This document shows, in pieces, positions 40,632 through 49,966 of a stretch of DNA of 64,000 nucleotides. The notes beneath the pieces are model-generated. The model saw only the letters and a program-made list of their open reading frames with translations, did no database searches and was not told the origin of the DNA. Where the stretch lies: assembly GCF_902859825.1 (NCBI RefSeq), contig NZ_CADIKB010000023.1, forward strand, positions 1-64,000. The letters are read 5' to 3'. Source of the DNA: Paraburkholderia phenoliruptrix. Lineage in GTDB: Bacteria; Pseudomonadota; Gammaproteobacteria; Burkholderiales; Burkholderiaceae. The position numbers and the translations under genes are program-made. Every line of letters starts with the position of its first letter. The first letter of the stretch is position 1.

Positions 40632-41738
40632 TCAAACGGTCGCCGCCGTTTGCAGCGACGCCAGCGTCTGCCCTTCGTAAAGCTGGCCGAAGCGGTTGCC
40701 GAGAAACTCGCGCAACGACACCTGCTCCTGACGCACGAAGCCGCGTTGCGGCAGCTTCTTTTCGCGGAACAGATCCAGCACCGCGCACATCGCGCCTGCC
40801 GTGGTGATCTGGATCGCGCTCATCGGCACGCCGCAGACCGTCTTCGCGAAAATCTTGCGGGTGAACACTTCCTGCACCAGTTGCCCGTCGCGCATGCCGC
40901 TCACGGTGATGAACACGAGCACCACGTCCTGCGCGGTGGCCGGCACCGAGCGGCGCATGATGCTCTTGAGCGTATCGCGGTCGCTGGAAAGACGCAGATC
41001 TTCGAGCAGGAATTGCATCAGATTGCGGTGGCCCGGATAGCGGACCGACTTGTAATCGAGCGATTCGACGCGGCCCGACAGCGTTTCGCACAGCGTGCCG
41101 AGGCCGCCGGAGGTGTTGAAGGCTTCGTACTCGGTGCCGTCGAGCGAAAAATGTTCGAGGCCTTCGAGCGGCTGCACCCACTGCGTGCGGCTGTCGCGAA
41201 TCGCTTCGCAAGGCTGGCAATATTCGTTGATGAGCCCGTCCACGCTCCAGGTCAGGTTGTACTTCAGCGCGTTGGTGGGGAATTGCGGCAGCGCGCCGAC
41301 GCGCATCTTGACGTCGCGAATTTCCGTGAAGCGGTTTGCGAGTTCGTGCGCGGCAATGCCGATGAAGCCCGGCGCCAGACCGCACTGCGGCATGAACGCG
41401 TGCTCGGCGCCGTCGGCGATCGCGCGGATCGCATGCGTCGCGCGCACGTCCTCGGTGAGGTCGAAGTAATGCACGCCGGCGCCCTTCGCCGCGGCCGCCA
41501 CGCTCACCGCCAGGTAATACGGCAGTGCATTGACGAGCGCATCGAAACCCTGAATCGCGGCACGCAGCGCCGCGGCGTCGGCGGAGTCCACGCGGCGCGT
41601 CGCGATGCCCTGCGCGGCGAGCTTGTCGAGCGCGTGCTGGTCGCGGTCGAATGCGACGACGTCGTAATCGCCCGTCTCGCGCAGCATATGGGCAATGGTG
41701 TGACCGATGAGACCGGCACCAACGATGGCAACTTTCAT
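40632..41738 (-). CDS. Saccharopine dehydrogenase family oxidoreductase
   Basis: NAD(P)-binding protein of 368 residues. The N-terminal Rossmann fold starts MKVAIVGAGLIGHTIAHML with the glycine motif; the C-terminal part (VKMRVGALPQFPTNALKYNLTWSVDG) matches the saccharopine dehydrogenase / lysine 6-dehydrogenase group. It likely oxidises a lysine-derived or similar amino acid. AAAGGAG precedes the ATG. An Lrp/AsnC regulator lies upstream on the same strand, with a 12-bp-arm inverted repeat between. Confidence 0.82.
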   Translation of the reverse strand: MKVAIVGAGLIGHTIAHMLRETGDYDVVAFDRDQHALDKLAAQGIATRRVDSADAAALRAAIQGFDALVNALPYYLAVSVAAAAKGAGVHYFDLTEDVRATHAIRAIADGAEHAFMPQCGLAPGFIGIAAHELANRFTEIRDVKMRVGALPQFPTNALKYNLTWSVDGLINEYCQPCEAIRDSRTQWVQPLEGLEHFSLDGTEYEAFNTSGGLGTLCETLSGRVESLDYKSVRYPGHRNLMQFLLEDLRLSSDRDTLKSIMRRSVPATAQDVVLVFITVSGMRDGQLVQEVFTRKIFAKTVCGVPMSAIQITTAGAMCAVLDLFREKKLPQRGFVRQEQVSLREFLGNRFGQLYEGQTLASLQTAATV

Positions 41739-41922
41739 GTTCTTCTCCTTTGTCGACCTGAGTGAGCGCGGGAGCGCCTCCTCCGGTTTGATTCGTGCGC
41801 TGTCTCCAGCTTCAAGTGCGCCGCCAGGACGGCGGCGCGCGGCGGGCTGAACCCTCGATCGACAGTGTAGGCAGAAGCAAAATCAGTTCATACGCGCAAA
41901 ATGCTGCGTAATGACCAGCAAC

Positions 41923-41960
41923 TTCGACGTTTCGACGAGCCACGCCGACGAAACGTCGAA
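41923..41960. promoter_or_regulatory. Large inverted repeat between the Lrp-like and dehydrogenase genes
   Basis: TTCGACGTTTCG (41923-41934) and CGAAACGTCGAA (41949-41960) are perfect 12-bp arms around 14 nt. It lies upstream of the dehydrogenase and 34 nt after the regulator stop, with no U tract. An operator for the neighbouring Lrp-like protein or a transcript-end hairpin. Confidence 0.6.
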
Positions 41961-41994
41961 ACCGCCTCAAAATCATGCTGACAGGCCGCGCAAA

Positions 41995-42453
41995 TCACAC
42001 CATGCCGCGGTCGATCTTGCGCGCGAGAATGATCGAGGTCGTGGTCCGCTCGACGCCCTCCATCCCGCCGATCTGGTCGAGCAGATCGTTCAGACGGTCG
42101 GGCGAATCCGCGCGCAGCCAGGCGACGTAATCGAACTCGCCGCTCACTGCGCACAGCAGCTGGACCTCGGGCATCTTGCCGAGGCGCTTTTGCACCGCGG
42201 GTCCATGTTTGGGCGCGATGATGATGCCCACGTACGCATAGATGCTCGAATCGAGCACGTCCTGGCCGAGCCGCACGCTGTAGCCCGCGATCACATTGCT
42301 GCGTTCGAGCCGCGCGATGCGCGCGATCACGGTGGTGCGCGCGACATCGAGCTGGCGCGCGAGATTGGCGACGCTTTCGCGCGCATTGGCCTGCAGCAGC
42401 GCCACGAGGTTGCGGTCGAGATCGTCGAGTTGGTCGAGGCGCGGAGGTCTCAT
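41995..42453 (-). CDS. Lrp/AsnC family transcriptional regulator
   Basis: Protein of 152 residues: N-terminal helix-turn-helix (LDDLDRNLVALLQANARESVANLARQL, then RTTVIARIARLE) and a C-terminal RAM domain with the CAVSGEFDYVAWLRA effector region. Probably responds to an amino acid and controls the saccharopine-dehydrogenase-like gene downstream. Confidence 0.92.
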   Translation of the reverse strand: MRPPRLDQLDDLDRNLVALLQANARESVANLARQLDVARTTVIARIARLERSNVIAGYSVRLGQDVLDSSIYAYVGIIIAPKHGPAVQKRLGKMPEVQLLCAVSGEFDYVAWLRADSPDRLNDLLDQIGGMEGVERTTTSIILARKIDRGMV

Positions 42454-42520
42454 CGAAGGAAGAAAGAATGGTCGCAGTGGTGTGGATTATCGCGCGTCTT
42501 CGGTGCGCGGCGGCGGGTCG

Positions 42521-43405
42521 TCAGGCGCCGAAGCGCTCGATCACGAAGTCGATGAAACTGGTCAGCTTGGGCGTGGCGCGCCGGTCGCGCGGATAGACGA
42601 GATGCACGGGCGCCCCTTCCGGCAAATGCTCTTCGAGCACGGAAACGAGTTCTCCGCTCGCGATCTCGCGGGCGAGCAGCGCCTCGGGCTGCAACACGAG
42701 CCCAAAACCGCGCAATGCGGCGACCTTCAGCGCCTGACCGTTGTTCGCGCGAAAGCGTCCCGCGCGCAACGGGTTTTCCGCGGCGCTTTCGTTACCGAGG
42801 CGCCAGATGCCTTCGCGGCCCCAATGCAGAAAGCCGAGACACTCGTGATGCGCAAGGTCGGCGGGCGTGCGCGGAATCCCCGCGCGCGCAAGATACGCCG
42901 GCGACGCGCAGGCCCGCATGCGGTACGGCTTCAAAGGACGCGCCACAAAACTCGAGTCCGGCAAATGGCCGATGCGCACGGCGGCGTCGAAACCCTCTTC
43001 GACGAGATCGGTCACCCGGTTCGACAGATCGAGCTCCAGCGTGACCTCGGGCCATGCGCTCAGGTAGTCGGTCATGGCGGGCGAGAAAACCTCGACGCCG
43101 TAAGTAAGCGGCACCGTGACCTTCAACACGCCGCGCGGCGCCGCCGCCATGGCCTCGGCGAGCGACTCGGCGTCCTTCACGTCGGCGAGAATGCGCCGGC
43201 ACTGCTCGTAATATTGCCGGCCGATCTCCGTCAGGCTCTGCCGGCGCGTGGTGCGCCTGAGAAGACGCGTGCCGAGCCGGCTCTCGAGCGAGCGGATGTG
43301 CTTGCCGACCATCGCGGACGAAATATCGAAACGCTCCGCCGCCGCCGTGAGACTGCCCGCCTCGACCACGGCCACGAAAATCTCCATGCTGACGAATTTA
43401 TCCAC
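42521..43405 (-). CDS. LysR-family regulator
   Basis: Protein of 294 residues. A GTG start at 43405 gives the common N-terminus MDKFVSMEIFVAVVEAGS; AGGA lies upstream. Helix-turn-helix AAAERFDISSAMVGKHIRSLESRLG, then a type 2 periplasmic-binding domain, ending PKLTSFIDFVIERFG as in CrgA-like members. Divergent from the Spy-like gene across about 220 nt, which is a possible target. Confidence 0.88.
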   Translation of the reverse strand: MDKFVSMEIFVAVVEAGSLTAAAERFDISSAMVGKHIRSLESRLGTRLLRRTTRRQSLTEIGRQYYEQCRRILADVKDAESLAEAMAAAPRGVLKVTVPLTYGVEVFSPAMTDYLSAWPEVTLELDLSNRVTDLVEEGFDAAVRIGHLPDSSFVARPLKPYRMRACASPAYLARAGIPRTPADLAHHECLGFLHWGREGIWRLGNESAAENPLRAGRFRANNGQALKVAALRGFGLVLQPEALLAREIASGELVSVLEEHLPEGAPVHLVYPRDRRATPKLTSFIDFVIERFGA

Positions 43406-43625
43406 CCGCTTTTTTCCTGTTCGTTTCTGTTGTAAGCGTTTGTCGCACCCGAGCCGCATTGTAGGGATATCGTGATACTAATAGCGCCGACGGCTGGATC
43501 GAGCGATCCGCCCATGATGGCGCCGCCGCGCGTCATCTGGCGCACCACCCGGCGCGAAAGAGACGACCGCTCGCCGCACGCCCTATTCCAATCCGTCTTA
43601 ATTCGAATAGACATCAGGAGTTTCG

Positions 43626-44153
43626 ATGAAAAAAGCACTAGCCTTGCTGGCCTGTTCAGTCGCGATGAGCGGCGCATTCGCACAAGCTTCGGCACCCGCC
43701 GCGGCGCCCTCGGGCACGGCGGCGTCCGCGCCCGCCGCGAAGAGCGGACACGAGCGCAACGTCGAAGACCGCATCGCCTATCTGCATTCGCAGTTGAAGA
43801 TCACGCCGGAGCAGGAATCGCAATGGAAGGCCTTTGCCGACGTGATGCGCGGCAACGGCCAGACAATGGGTGAGCTGTTCAAGGAACGCCGCGCCGCGAC
43901 CAATGTGTCCGCACTGGACGACATGAAGCAGTATGCGACCATCGCGCAGGCGCATGCCGACGGCATGAAGAAACTGGTGGACGCGTTCGATCCGCTCTAC
44001 AACAGCTTCTCGCCCGAACAGAAGAAACTCGCGGATACCACGTTCCGGCGCGACGGCGGCGCCGAGGGCGGGCATCGTCATCATCGCGGCGGCAAGGGCG
44101 GCAAGGCGGCGCCGGCGCCGGCGCCGGCCAGCGATGCGACCGTAAAGCCGTAA
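43626..44153 (+). CDS. Spy/CpxP-like periplasmic protein (LTxxQ)
   Basis: Protein of 175 residues with a signal peptide (MKKALALLACSVAMSGAFAQ). The core has two LTxxQ-like motifs: LKITPEQESQWKAFADVM and NSFSPEQKKLADTTF, the Spy/CpxP signature. Such proteins are ATP-independent periplasmic chaperones or stress sensors. The C-terminus is Gly/His-rich (GGHRHHRGGKGG), possibly metal-binding, then Ala-Pro repeats encoded by GCCGGC repeats. AGGAG precedes the ATG. Confidence 0.85.
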   Translation: MKKALALLACSVAMSGAFAQASAPAAAPSGTAASAPAAKSGHERNVEDRIAYLHSQLKITPEQESQWKAFADVMRGNGQTMGELFKERRAATNVSALDDMKQYATIAQAHADGMKKLVDAFDPLYNSFSPEQKKLADTTFRRDGGAEGGHRHHRGGKGGKAAPAPAPASDATVKP

Positions 44154-44400
44154 GACACCGCGTGCGCGCCGCATTGCATGATGCTTGCGGCGGCGCGCGG
44201 CGTTCGGGCGCCGTGCCGCACTTCGCTGTGCCGTGCCGCATTGTATTTCGCTGCCCTTCGCTGTGCCTCGCATGCGTGGACATCGCGATGCATCGCGCCG
44301 CGAAACAGCCGCTTCCCAAGGTGCAATCTGGCATGATGCTGGTCCGCGCTCGGTGACGCCACATCACGACGCCGCCGTCAACACACCCTCTGCCCGCTTC

Positions 44401-44838
44401 ATGAACGACCTGAAAAACCTCGACCTGAGCCAGGACGCCGCCGCCCGGCGCGTCGTCAAAGACGAAACGGTCACCGTCGAATTCGCCGCCACGCAAGGCG
44501 AACTGATGAGCCTGGAAGGCCCGAACCGCTATCTGCGGGGCGACGCGCTGATCACCGGCTCGACCGGCGACCGCTGGGTCGTGTCGCGCGAACGCTTCGA
44601 CGCCAAATATGTTCCCGCCGACGCAACACTCGCGCACGGCGAGCCCGGCGCGTATCGCAACCGCCCTGCCGTCGTGCTCGCGAAACAGATGCAAGAAGCG
44701 TTTTCACTGGCCCGCTCGGCGAGCGGCGGCGACGTGCTGCGCGGCGCCGCGGGCGACTGGATCATGCAGTACGCGCCCGGCGATTACGGCGTCGTGCAGG
44801 CCGCCCGCTTCGCCAAGGTTTACCGCTTCGCCGATTGA
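44401..44838 (+). CDS. PGDYG-domain protein, unknown
   Basis: Protein of 145 residues with the C-terminal WIMQYAPGDYGVVQAARF, the motif that names the PGDYG family. Function unknown; the domain also appears beside phosphodiesterases and hydrolases. The start at 44401 is a guess: a GTG at 44353 is in frame and neither has a Shine-Dalgarno sequence. The 240 nt upstream contains repeats of TTCGCTGTGCC-like sequence. Converges with the next gene, 7 nt apart. Confidence 0.7.
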   Translation: MNDLKNLDLSQDAAARRVVKDETVTVEFAATQGELMSLEGPNRYLRGDALITGSTGDRWVVSRERFDAKYVPADATLAHGEPGAYRNRPAVVLAKQMQEAFSLARSASGGDVLRGAAGDWIMQYAPGDYGVVQAARFAKVYRFAD

Positions 44839-44845
44839 GGTGCCG

Positions 44846-45211
44846 TCACGCGAACTCGTCGCCGAGATCGACGGTGACTTCGCGCGGCACCGCCTCGCCG
44901 TTCGCATACTGCTCTTCCAGCGAGCCGATGCTGGCCTCGACATACGCGCGCAGCACCGCGAAGCTGCGGCCACGCAGCCGCGCGGGCAACGCCCGGTAGC
45001 GCGCGAGCGCGGCCGGTGCGATCTCCACCGTCATCACGATGCGCCGTGCGGTGGCGCCGAAACGCATCGCTACCCAGTGGATCGCGAGCGTGGGCGTGCC
45101 GTCTTCGGCCGCGCGCTGGATGAACTGCGTCTGCTCGGGAAAAAGATCGCTGATGACGCGCGCCAGCTCTTCGAACTCGGGACTCGCGCAGTCGTATTGG
45201 TAAGCTTCCAT
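44846..45211 (-). CDS. Conserved hypothetical protein (121 residues)
   Basis: Begins MEAYQYDCASPEFEELARVI; soluble, alpha/beta, acidic at the end. Good codon usage and an uninterrupted frame support it as real; it may be one of the DUF families frequent in Burkholderia (perhaps DUF3022), but I cannot confirm this. Tail-to-tail with the PGDYG gene. Confidence 0.68.
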   Translation of the reverse strand: MEAYQYDCASPEFEELARVISDLFPEQTQFIQRAAEDGTPTLAIHWVAMRFGATARRIVMTVEIAPAALARYRALPARLRGRSFAVLRAYVEASIGSLEEQYANGEAVPREVTVDLGDEFA

Positions 45212-45313
45212 GGGATGTGCCGAACGTTATAGGCATGCGGTGGCAGGCCGCCGATTGTAAAACAGCGGCCATGAACGCACCTGCCACAAGCCCCGCCACC
45301 CCGGCGATTTTCG

Positions 45314-46162
45314 CTAACGAGGTGTTTCCGTCACGCGATCCAACTGAGGACGCCGCAACGCCTTGACGAGCAGCCCCACCACGACGACGGCGCCGAGCGC
45401 ATAGAGCGCATCGACGGCCGCGAGCGGCACGAGCTGCGCCTGGAACAGCGCGGCGGGCACGTCGACGAGCGCGTGCAGTGCGATCGCGAGCGGCAGGATC
45501 GCGCGCCAGCCGGCCCGCAAGCCGCGCCACATGAGCACCGACAAGCCGATCTGAAACACCAGCGCGGCCACCCGTTCGAGCGCGAAAATGCCGGCTGTCT
45601 GCGGCGTCAGGCTCGCGAGTATCAAATGGATGCGCATCACGGATTCGCTCGGCAGATTGCTCAGATAGCTGTCGAGCTGGCCGCGGTTTTCGAACACGGC
45701 GAACAGGATCCACTGAATCTGCACCAGCACGCCGACGAGCCACGCTTCCGCGCCGCCATGCCCGAGACCGTACGCGAGCGCCGTGCCGTCGTCCGTGCGC
45801 GCGGCTGCGGGTACGGAGGCGGGCTTGCCTGCCGCGCGTGCCGCAGCGCGCTTCATCAGAAGCCGCATGCCGATGAACCGGCCCACTTCCTCGCAGATGC
45901 CCGCAATCAGCGCGCCGTACACGACGAAAGCGAACGGATGCGACAGCAAGGTCGCCGTCGCCGCATTCCGATGCAGCACATAATCGTTCAGCGCGCGCTC
46001 GAAAACCATGGCGAAGAGCGCGAAAACGGCGATACCGGCAATCGCGGCGCGCGGCTCGAGTGCGAGCGGCCGGCGCAGGCGGCGGTAAAGGAGAAAAGGC
46101 AAAGCGGCGACGAGCAGGGTCGCAAGCGCGAGGCTCGACAGGGTAAGCGGTGCAACGACCAT
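45314..46162 (-). CDS. YhfC-family intramembrane metalloprotease-like protein
   Basis: Integral membrane protein of 282 residues with about eight helices. GICEEVGRFIGMR contains the EExxR motif, followed by GLGHGGAEA and HALVD, the three metal-binding clusters of CPBP-type CAAX protease relatives such as YhfC. Substrate unknown; could process or protect a small membrane-inserted peptide. Confidence 0.85.
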   Translation of the reverse strand: MVVAPLTLSSLALATLLVAALPFLLYRRLRRPLALEPRAAIAGIAVFALFAMVFERALNDYVLHRNAATATLLSHPFAFVVYGALIAGICEEVGRFIGMRLLMKRAAARAAGKPASVPAAARTDDGTALAYGLGHGGAEAWLVGVLVQIQWILFAVFENRGQLDSYLSNLPSESVMRIHLILASLTPQTAGIFALERVAALVFQIGLSVLMWRGLRAGWRAILPLAIALHALVDVPAALFQAQLVPLAAVDALYALGAVVVVGLLVKALRRPQLDRVTETPR

Positions 46163-46285
46163 GAGTTTCCTTGCGATAACCGGCGCGCACCGGCTGCGCG
46201 TCGCAGGCCGAATGATCGCAGATCGCGGGAAAATGGGACGTGAAGCTTGCGCGACTACAAAAGCGGAGCCCGACCGTGGGCCACG

Positions 46286-46310
46286 CGCGGCGGCCGTGTC
46301 GGCCGCCGCG
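46286..46310 (-). terminator. Hairpin after ptxS
   Basis: CGCGGCGGCC (46286-46295) pairs with GGCCGCCGCG (46301-46310), loop GTGTC, 16 nt past the ptxS stop. No U tract. Confidence 0.6.
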
Positions 46311-46326
46311 TGCTTGGCTTATCCGC

Positions 46327-47472
46327 TCAGCTCGCTGTCGACGCGCGCACGATCAGCTCGCCGGGCAGCAGACAATCGCGTGCCGAAGTCTGCACGCCCT
46401 CGATGCGCTCATGCAAAAACTCGACCGCGCGATAGCCGATGTCGTAAGTGGGCTGACGAATCGTCGTGATGCCGGTCAGTTCGGCCCAATCGGGATCGTC
46501 GATAGAAAGCAGCGCCACGCGCGTCTGCCAGCCGGCGCCGTAACGCGCCTTCAGATGCAGCGCAAGGCGCAGCGCGACCGGTGCGTTGGCGGCGAACACG
46601 GCAACGCGCGACGCATTGCCGAGCGCGCCTGCGGGGTGACCGGCGGCATCGGCCGCCTCCTTCGCCTTGGTCGCCGCCGTCACGTTGGCCGCCTCGATCG
46701 CGCGGTCCAGCTCCGCGAGGCTCTCTTCGGTTTGCGCGGCATCGGCGAGATTGAGCACGAGGGTATGGCCTCGAGCGACGCCACCGTCGCCGTCGGCGCC
46801 CGAGCCCGCCTGCGCCTGCGCTCGCATCGTCTCGCGAAACGCCGCCTCGCGCAGCCGGCGCGAACTCACCTGCTCGAACGGCTGCACGACGAACCAGATG
46901 TCGCGAAACCCGCGCTCAAGCAGATGCCGCGTGCCCAGCTCCGCCGCCGCGCGGTTGTCGAGCCCGACGATATCCGCGACGAGCCCATCGACGGAACGGT
47001 CGACCAGCACCGCCGGAATCCCGCCGCCGCCCACCGGCCGCAGCGTTTCCTCGCGTACGCCGAGCGCATTGACGATCACGCCTTCCACACGATATGTGGT
47101 GAGCAGTTGCAGATAGCGCCGCTCCATTTCCACTTCGTTCGCCGCGTGGCAGATAAGCGGCATCAGGCCAAGCGCGTGGCAGGCGGCCTCGACGCCCTGC
47201 AGCACCTCGACGGTATAAGGATTCGTCAGATCGGCGAGCAGCATGCCGATCAGCCGGTTGCGCCCGCGCTTCAAGCCGCGCGCCATCTGATTGGGCTGAT
47301 AGTCGAGCCGCTCGATCGCCGCCTCGATGCGCGCGCGCAGCTCCGCCGACAACACGCTCATCTCGCCGTTCAAATAGCGCGAGATGCTGGTCTTGCCGGT
47401 GCCGGCTTCGCGCGCGACGTCGGTGATCGTCGCGCGGCGCGGCGCACTTCGGGATGTCGGCGTAGCGCTCAT
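46327..47472 (-). CDS. ptxS: 2-ketogluconate operon repressor, LacI family
   Basis: Protein of 381 residues: helix-turn-helix ATITDVAREAGTGKTSISRY, hinge YQPNQMARGLKRGRNRLIGM, and a sugar-binding-like effector domain. Last of five genes encoding 2-ketogluconate use, which matches PtxS of Pseudomonas; its palindrome is present before kguE. An in-frame GTG 9 nt upstream is an alternative start. An Ala-rich, low-complexity stretch around GSGADGDGGVARGH interrupts the effector domain. Confidence 0.85.
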   Translation of the reverse strand: MSATPTSRSAPRRATITDVAREAGTGKTSISRYLNGEMSVLSAELRARIEAAIERLDYQPNQMARGLKRGRNRLIGMLLADLTNPYTVEVLQGVEAACHALGLMPLICHAANEVEMERRYLQLLTTYRVEGVIVNALGVREETLRPVGGGGIPAVLVDRSVDGLVADIVGLDNRAAAELGTRHLLERGFRDIWFVVQPFEQVSSRRLREAAFRETMRAQAQAGSGADGDGGVARGHTLVLNLADAAQTEESLAELDRAIEAANVTAATKAKEAADAAGHPAGALGNASRVAVFAANAPVALRLALHLKARYGAGWQTRVALLSIDDPDWAELTGITTIRQPTYDIGYRAVEFLHERIEGVQTSARDCLLPGELIVRASTAS

Positions 47473-47545
47473 GATGCGCACCCATGGTTCGCCCTGCCAT
47501 GCCTGTCACAGCACCCGTGCGGCACATGCTTCATCGCGACGCTCC

Positions 47546-48511
47546 TCACCGTTGCAGCACGTCGCGATTGACGATGTTCGTCGTGAGCGTGCCGGCGAGC
47601 GCCGCGACGAGATTTTCCGCCGCGTTGCGCGCCATCGCGTGACGCGTCTCGTGCGTCGCCGAGCCGATGTGCGGCAAAGCGACCACGTTCGCCATTTTCA
47701 GCAGCGGCGAGTCGGCGGCGAGCGGCTCCTGTTCGAACACGTCGAGACCCGCGCCGTGGATCGTGCCGTTGCCAAGCGCCTCGATGAGCGCCGCTTCGTC
47801 GACAATCGCGCCGCGCGACGCATTGATCAGGATGGCGCTTTTTTTCATCGACGCGAGTTCGCGCGCGCCGATCAGATGCCGCGTCTGCGCCGTGAGCGGC
47901 ACTTGCAGACAGACGAAGTCGGCGCTGGCGAGCAGTTCCGGCAACTCGACGCGGCGCGCGCCATAAGCCGCTTCCGCCTCGGGATTCGCGCTGCGGTTCG
48001 TGTACAGCACCCGCATGTTGAAGCCGAGCGCGGCGCGCCGCGCGACCGCCCCGCCAATGCGCCCGAGACCCACGATACCGAGCGTCTTGCCCTGCACGTC
48101 CACGCCGAATTGCGCAGGCCCGATGCTGCGCTGCCAGTGCCCCGCCTTCACCCATTCGGCGAGTTCGACGACCCGGCGCGCGGACGCGAGGATCAGCGAA
48201 AACACCGTGTCCGCAGTGGATTCCGTCAACACGTCGGGCGTGTGCGCGAGCACGATGCCGCGCCGCGTGAGATCGGCCACGTCGAATTGATCGAAGCCGA
48301 CGGAGATCGTCGAGAGCGCCTTGAGCCGCGTCGCGCCCTCGAGCATGGCCGGGGTGATCCTGACGCTCGCGCCGATGCCGCCGTCCGCCTCGCGCAAGGC
48401 GGCGACGAACGCGTCAGGGCGGGCGGGATCCGCCTGCACGACGTCGGCATGCTGTTGCAGATACGCGAGCACGTCCTCAGGCAGCGACTTCCACGCGACG
48501 ATCTTCTTCAT
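47546..48511 (-). CDS. kguD: 2-ketogluconate-6-phosphate reductase, D-2-hydroxyacid dehydrogenase family
   Basis: Protein of 321 residues. NAD(P)-binding LGIVGLGRIGGAVARRAALG, catalytic Arg in NASRGAIVDE, Glu in GLDVFEQEP, and His in LPHIGSATHETR are all seen. In the kgu pathway it reduces 2-keto-6-phosphogluconate to 6-phosphogluconate; related GhrB-type enzymes reduce glyoxylate or ketogluconate. AAGGA precedes the ATG, 4 nt after kguT. Confidence 0.88.
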   Translation of the reverse strand: MKKIVAWKSLPEDVLAYLQQHADVVQADPARPDAFVAALREADGGIGASVRITPAMLEGATRLKALSTISVGFDQFDVADLTRRGIVLAHTPDVLTESTADTVFSLILASARRVVELAEWVKAGHWQRSIGPAQFGVDVQGKTLGIVGLGRIGGAVARRAALGFNMRVLYTNRSANPEAEAAYGARRVELPELLASADFVCLQVPLTAQTRHLIGARELASMKKSAILINASRGAIVDEAALIEALGNGTIHGAGLDVFEQEPLAADSPLLKMANVVALPHIGSATHETRHAMARNAAENLVAALAGTLTTNIVNRDVLQR

Positions 48512-48515
48512 CAGC

Positions 48516-49805
48516 TTATTTTCCTTGCAACGGGGTGGCGAGCGTGTGCCCCGCATGCGCCGTCTGCTGCTGCGGTTTGACGATCAGCGTCAGGATGACC
48601 GCGGCGAGCAGCGCCACGCTCATGAACGCATACGATGCCGAGGGGCTTCCGGTCGCGCCGTTCAGATAGCCGACCACATACGAGCCGACGAACGAACCGA
48701 GCGCGCCCATGCTGTTGATCAACGCCATCGCGCCGCCCGCGACGTTCTTCGGCAGCAGCTCCGGCACGATCGCGAAGAATGGGCCGTACGGTGCGTACAT
48801 GGCGGCGCCCGCGATCACGAGCAAGGCATACGAGAGCCAGAAATGCATGCCACCGAGCGCGTACGACGCTGCGAACGCGATGGCGCCGATCAGCAGGAAC
48901 GGCCACACGAACACTTTACGGCGGTTGAGTTTATCCGATGCCCACGAGGCCGCAAGCATTGCGATGGTCGCGGCAAGATACGGCAGCGCCGACAGCCAGC
49001 CGGTTGCGACCATGCCGAGCGTCGAGCCGTTCTTCAGGATGGACGGCAGCCACAGCACGAAACCGTACACGCCGATGCTCCAGCAGAAGTACTGCGCACA
49101 CAGCTTGATCACCGCCGACGAGCGGAACGCCTCGCCGTAATTGCGCACCGGTTTGATCGCGGCCTGCTCGGCGCGCAGCGTTTCGGCGAGGTCGTCTTTC
49201 TGCTGCTGCGTGAGCCAGGTGACCTGCTGCGGCTTGTCCTTGACGATGAACCACCAGCACACGGCCCACAGAATCGCGGGCACGCCTTCGGCGATAAACA
49301 TGTTGCGCCAGCCGAACGAATGCACGAGATAACCGGACACGACCGACATCCACAGCACCGTCACCGGATTGCCGAGAATCAGGAAAGTGTTGGCCCGCGA
49401 GCGCTCGCTCTTCGTGAACCAGTTGCTGATGAAGATGAGCATCGCCGGCATCACCGCGGCCTCGACCACGCCGAGCACGAAGCGGATCACCATCAACGAA
49501 GGAATGTTGTTGACCATGCCGGTCAGCGCCGCGCAGCCGCCCCACAGAACGAGGCTCCAGAACACGAGCTTCTTGACGCTGCGGCGTTCGGCGTAGATCG
49601 CGCCGGGAATCTGGAAGAAGAAATAGCCGAGGAAAAACAGCGCGCCGATCAGCGACGACAGTCCCTTGCTGATGCCGAGGTCCTGGTTGATGCCGGCGGC
49701 CGCCGCGAAACCGTAGTTCGCGCGGTCGAGATAAGCGAGGCTGTAGGTGATGAAGACGATCGGCATGATCGTCCACCAGCGGCGGATCGCGAGAGATGAG
49801 GTCAT
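48516..49805 (-). CDS. kguT: 2-ketogluconate MFS transporter
   Basis: ACS-family symporter of 429 residues with 12 helices: VFITYSLAYLDRANYGFA in helix 1, the QIPGAIYAER loop and a central FxxxxPELLPKNVAGGAMAL. Members of this family import 2-ketogluconate, glucarate or tartrate; the neighbouring kinase, reductase and PtxS make 2-ketogluconate the likely cargo. Confidence 0.88.
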   Translation of the reverse strand: MTSSLAIRRWWTIMPIVFITYSLAYLDRANYGFAAAAGINQDLGISKGLSSLIGALFFLGYFFFQIPGAIYAERRSVKKLVFWSLVLWGGCAALTGMVNNIPSLMVIRFVLGVVEAAVMPAMLIFISNWFTKSERSRANTFLILGNPVTVLWMSVVSGYLVHSFGWRNMFIAEGVPAILWAVCWWFIVKDKPQQVTWLTQQQKDDLAETLRAEQAAIKPVRNYGEAFRSSAVIKLCAQYFCWSIGVYGFVLWLPSILKNGSTLGMVATGWLSALPYLAATIAMLAASWASDKLNRRKVFVWPFLLIGAIAFAASYALGGMHFWLSYALLVIAGAAMYAPYGPFFAIVPELLPKNVAGGAMALINSMGALGSFVGSYVVGYLNGATGSPSASYAFMSVALLAAVILTLIVKPQQQTAHAGHTLATPLQGK

Positions 49806-49966
49806 GGGGTGTCTCCTTTACGTGCTTCCCGGAACAATGATGAATGGGGCTTGTGCGGCGCTTTTGCGTGGCTTCTGCGTGGCTTGTGCCTCGCTTTGCT
49901 TCGCTGGTGAGCGCTCTTGCTGTGATGAATGCGCGCCGCCGCAAGGCGGCGCCGCTTGACGACGCC

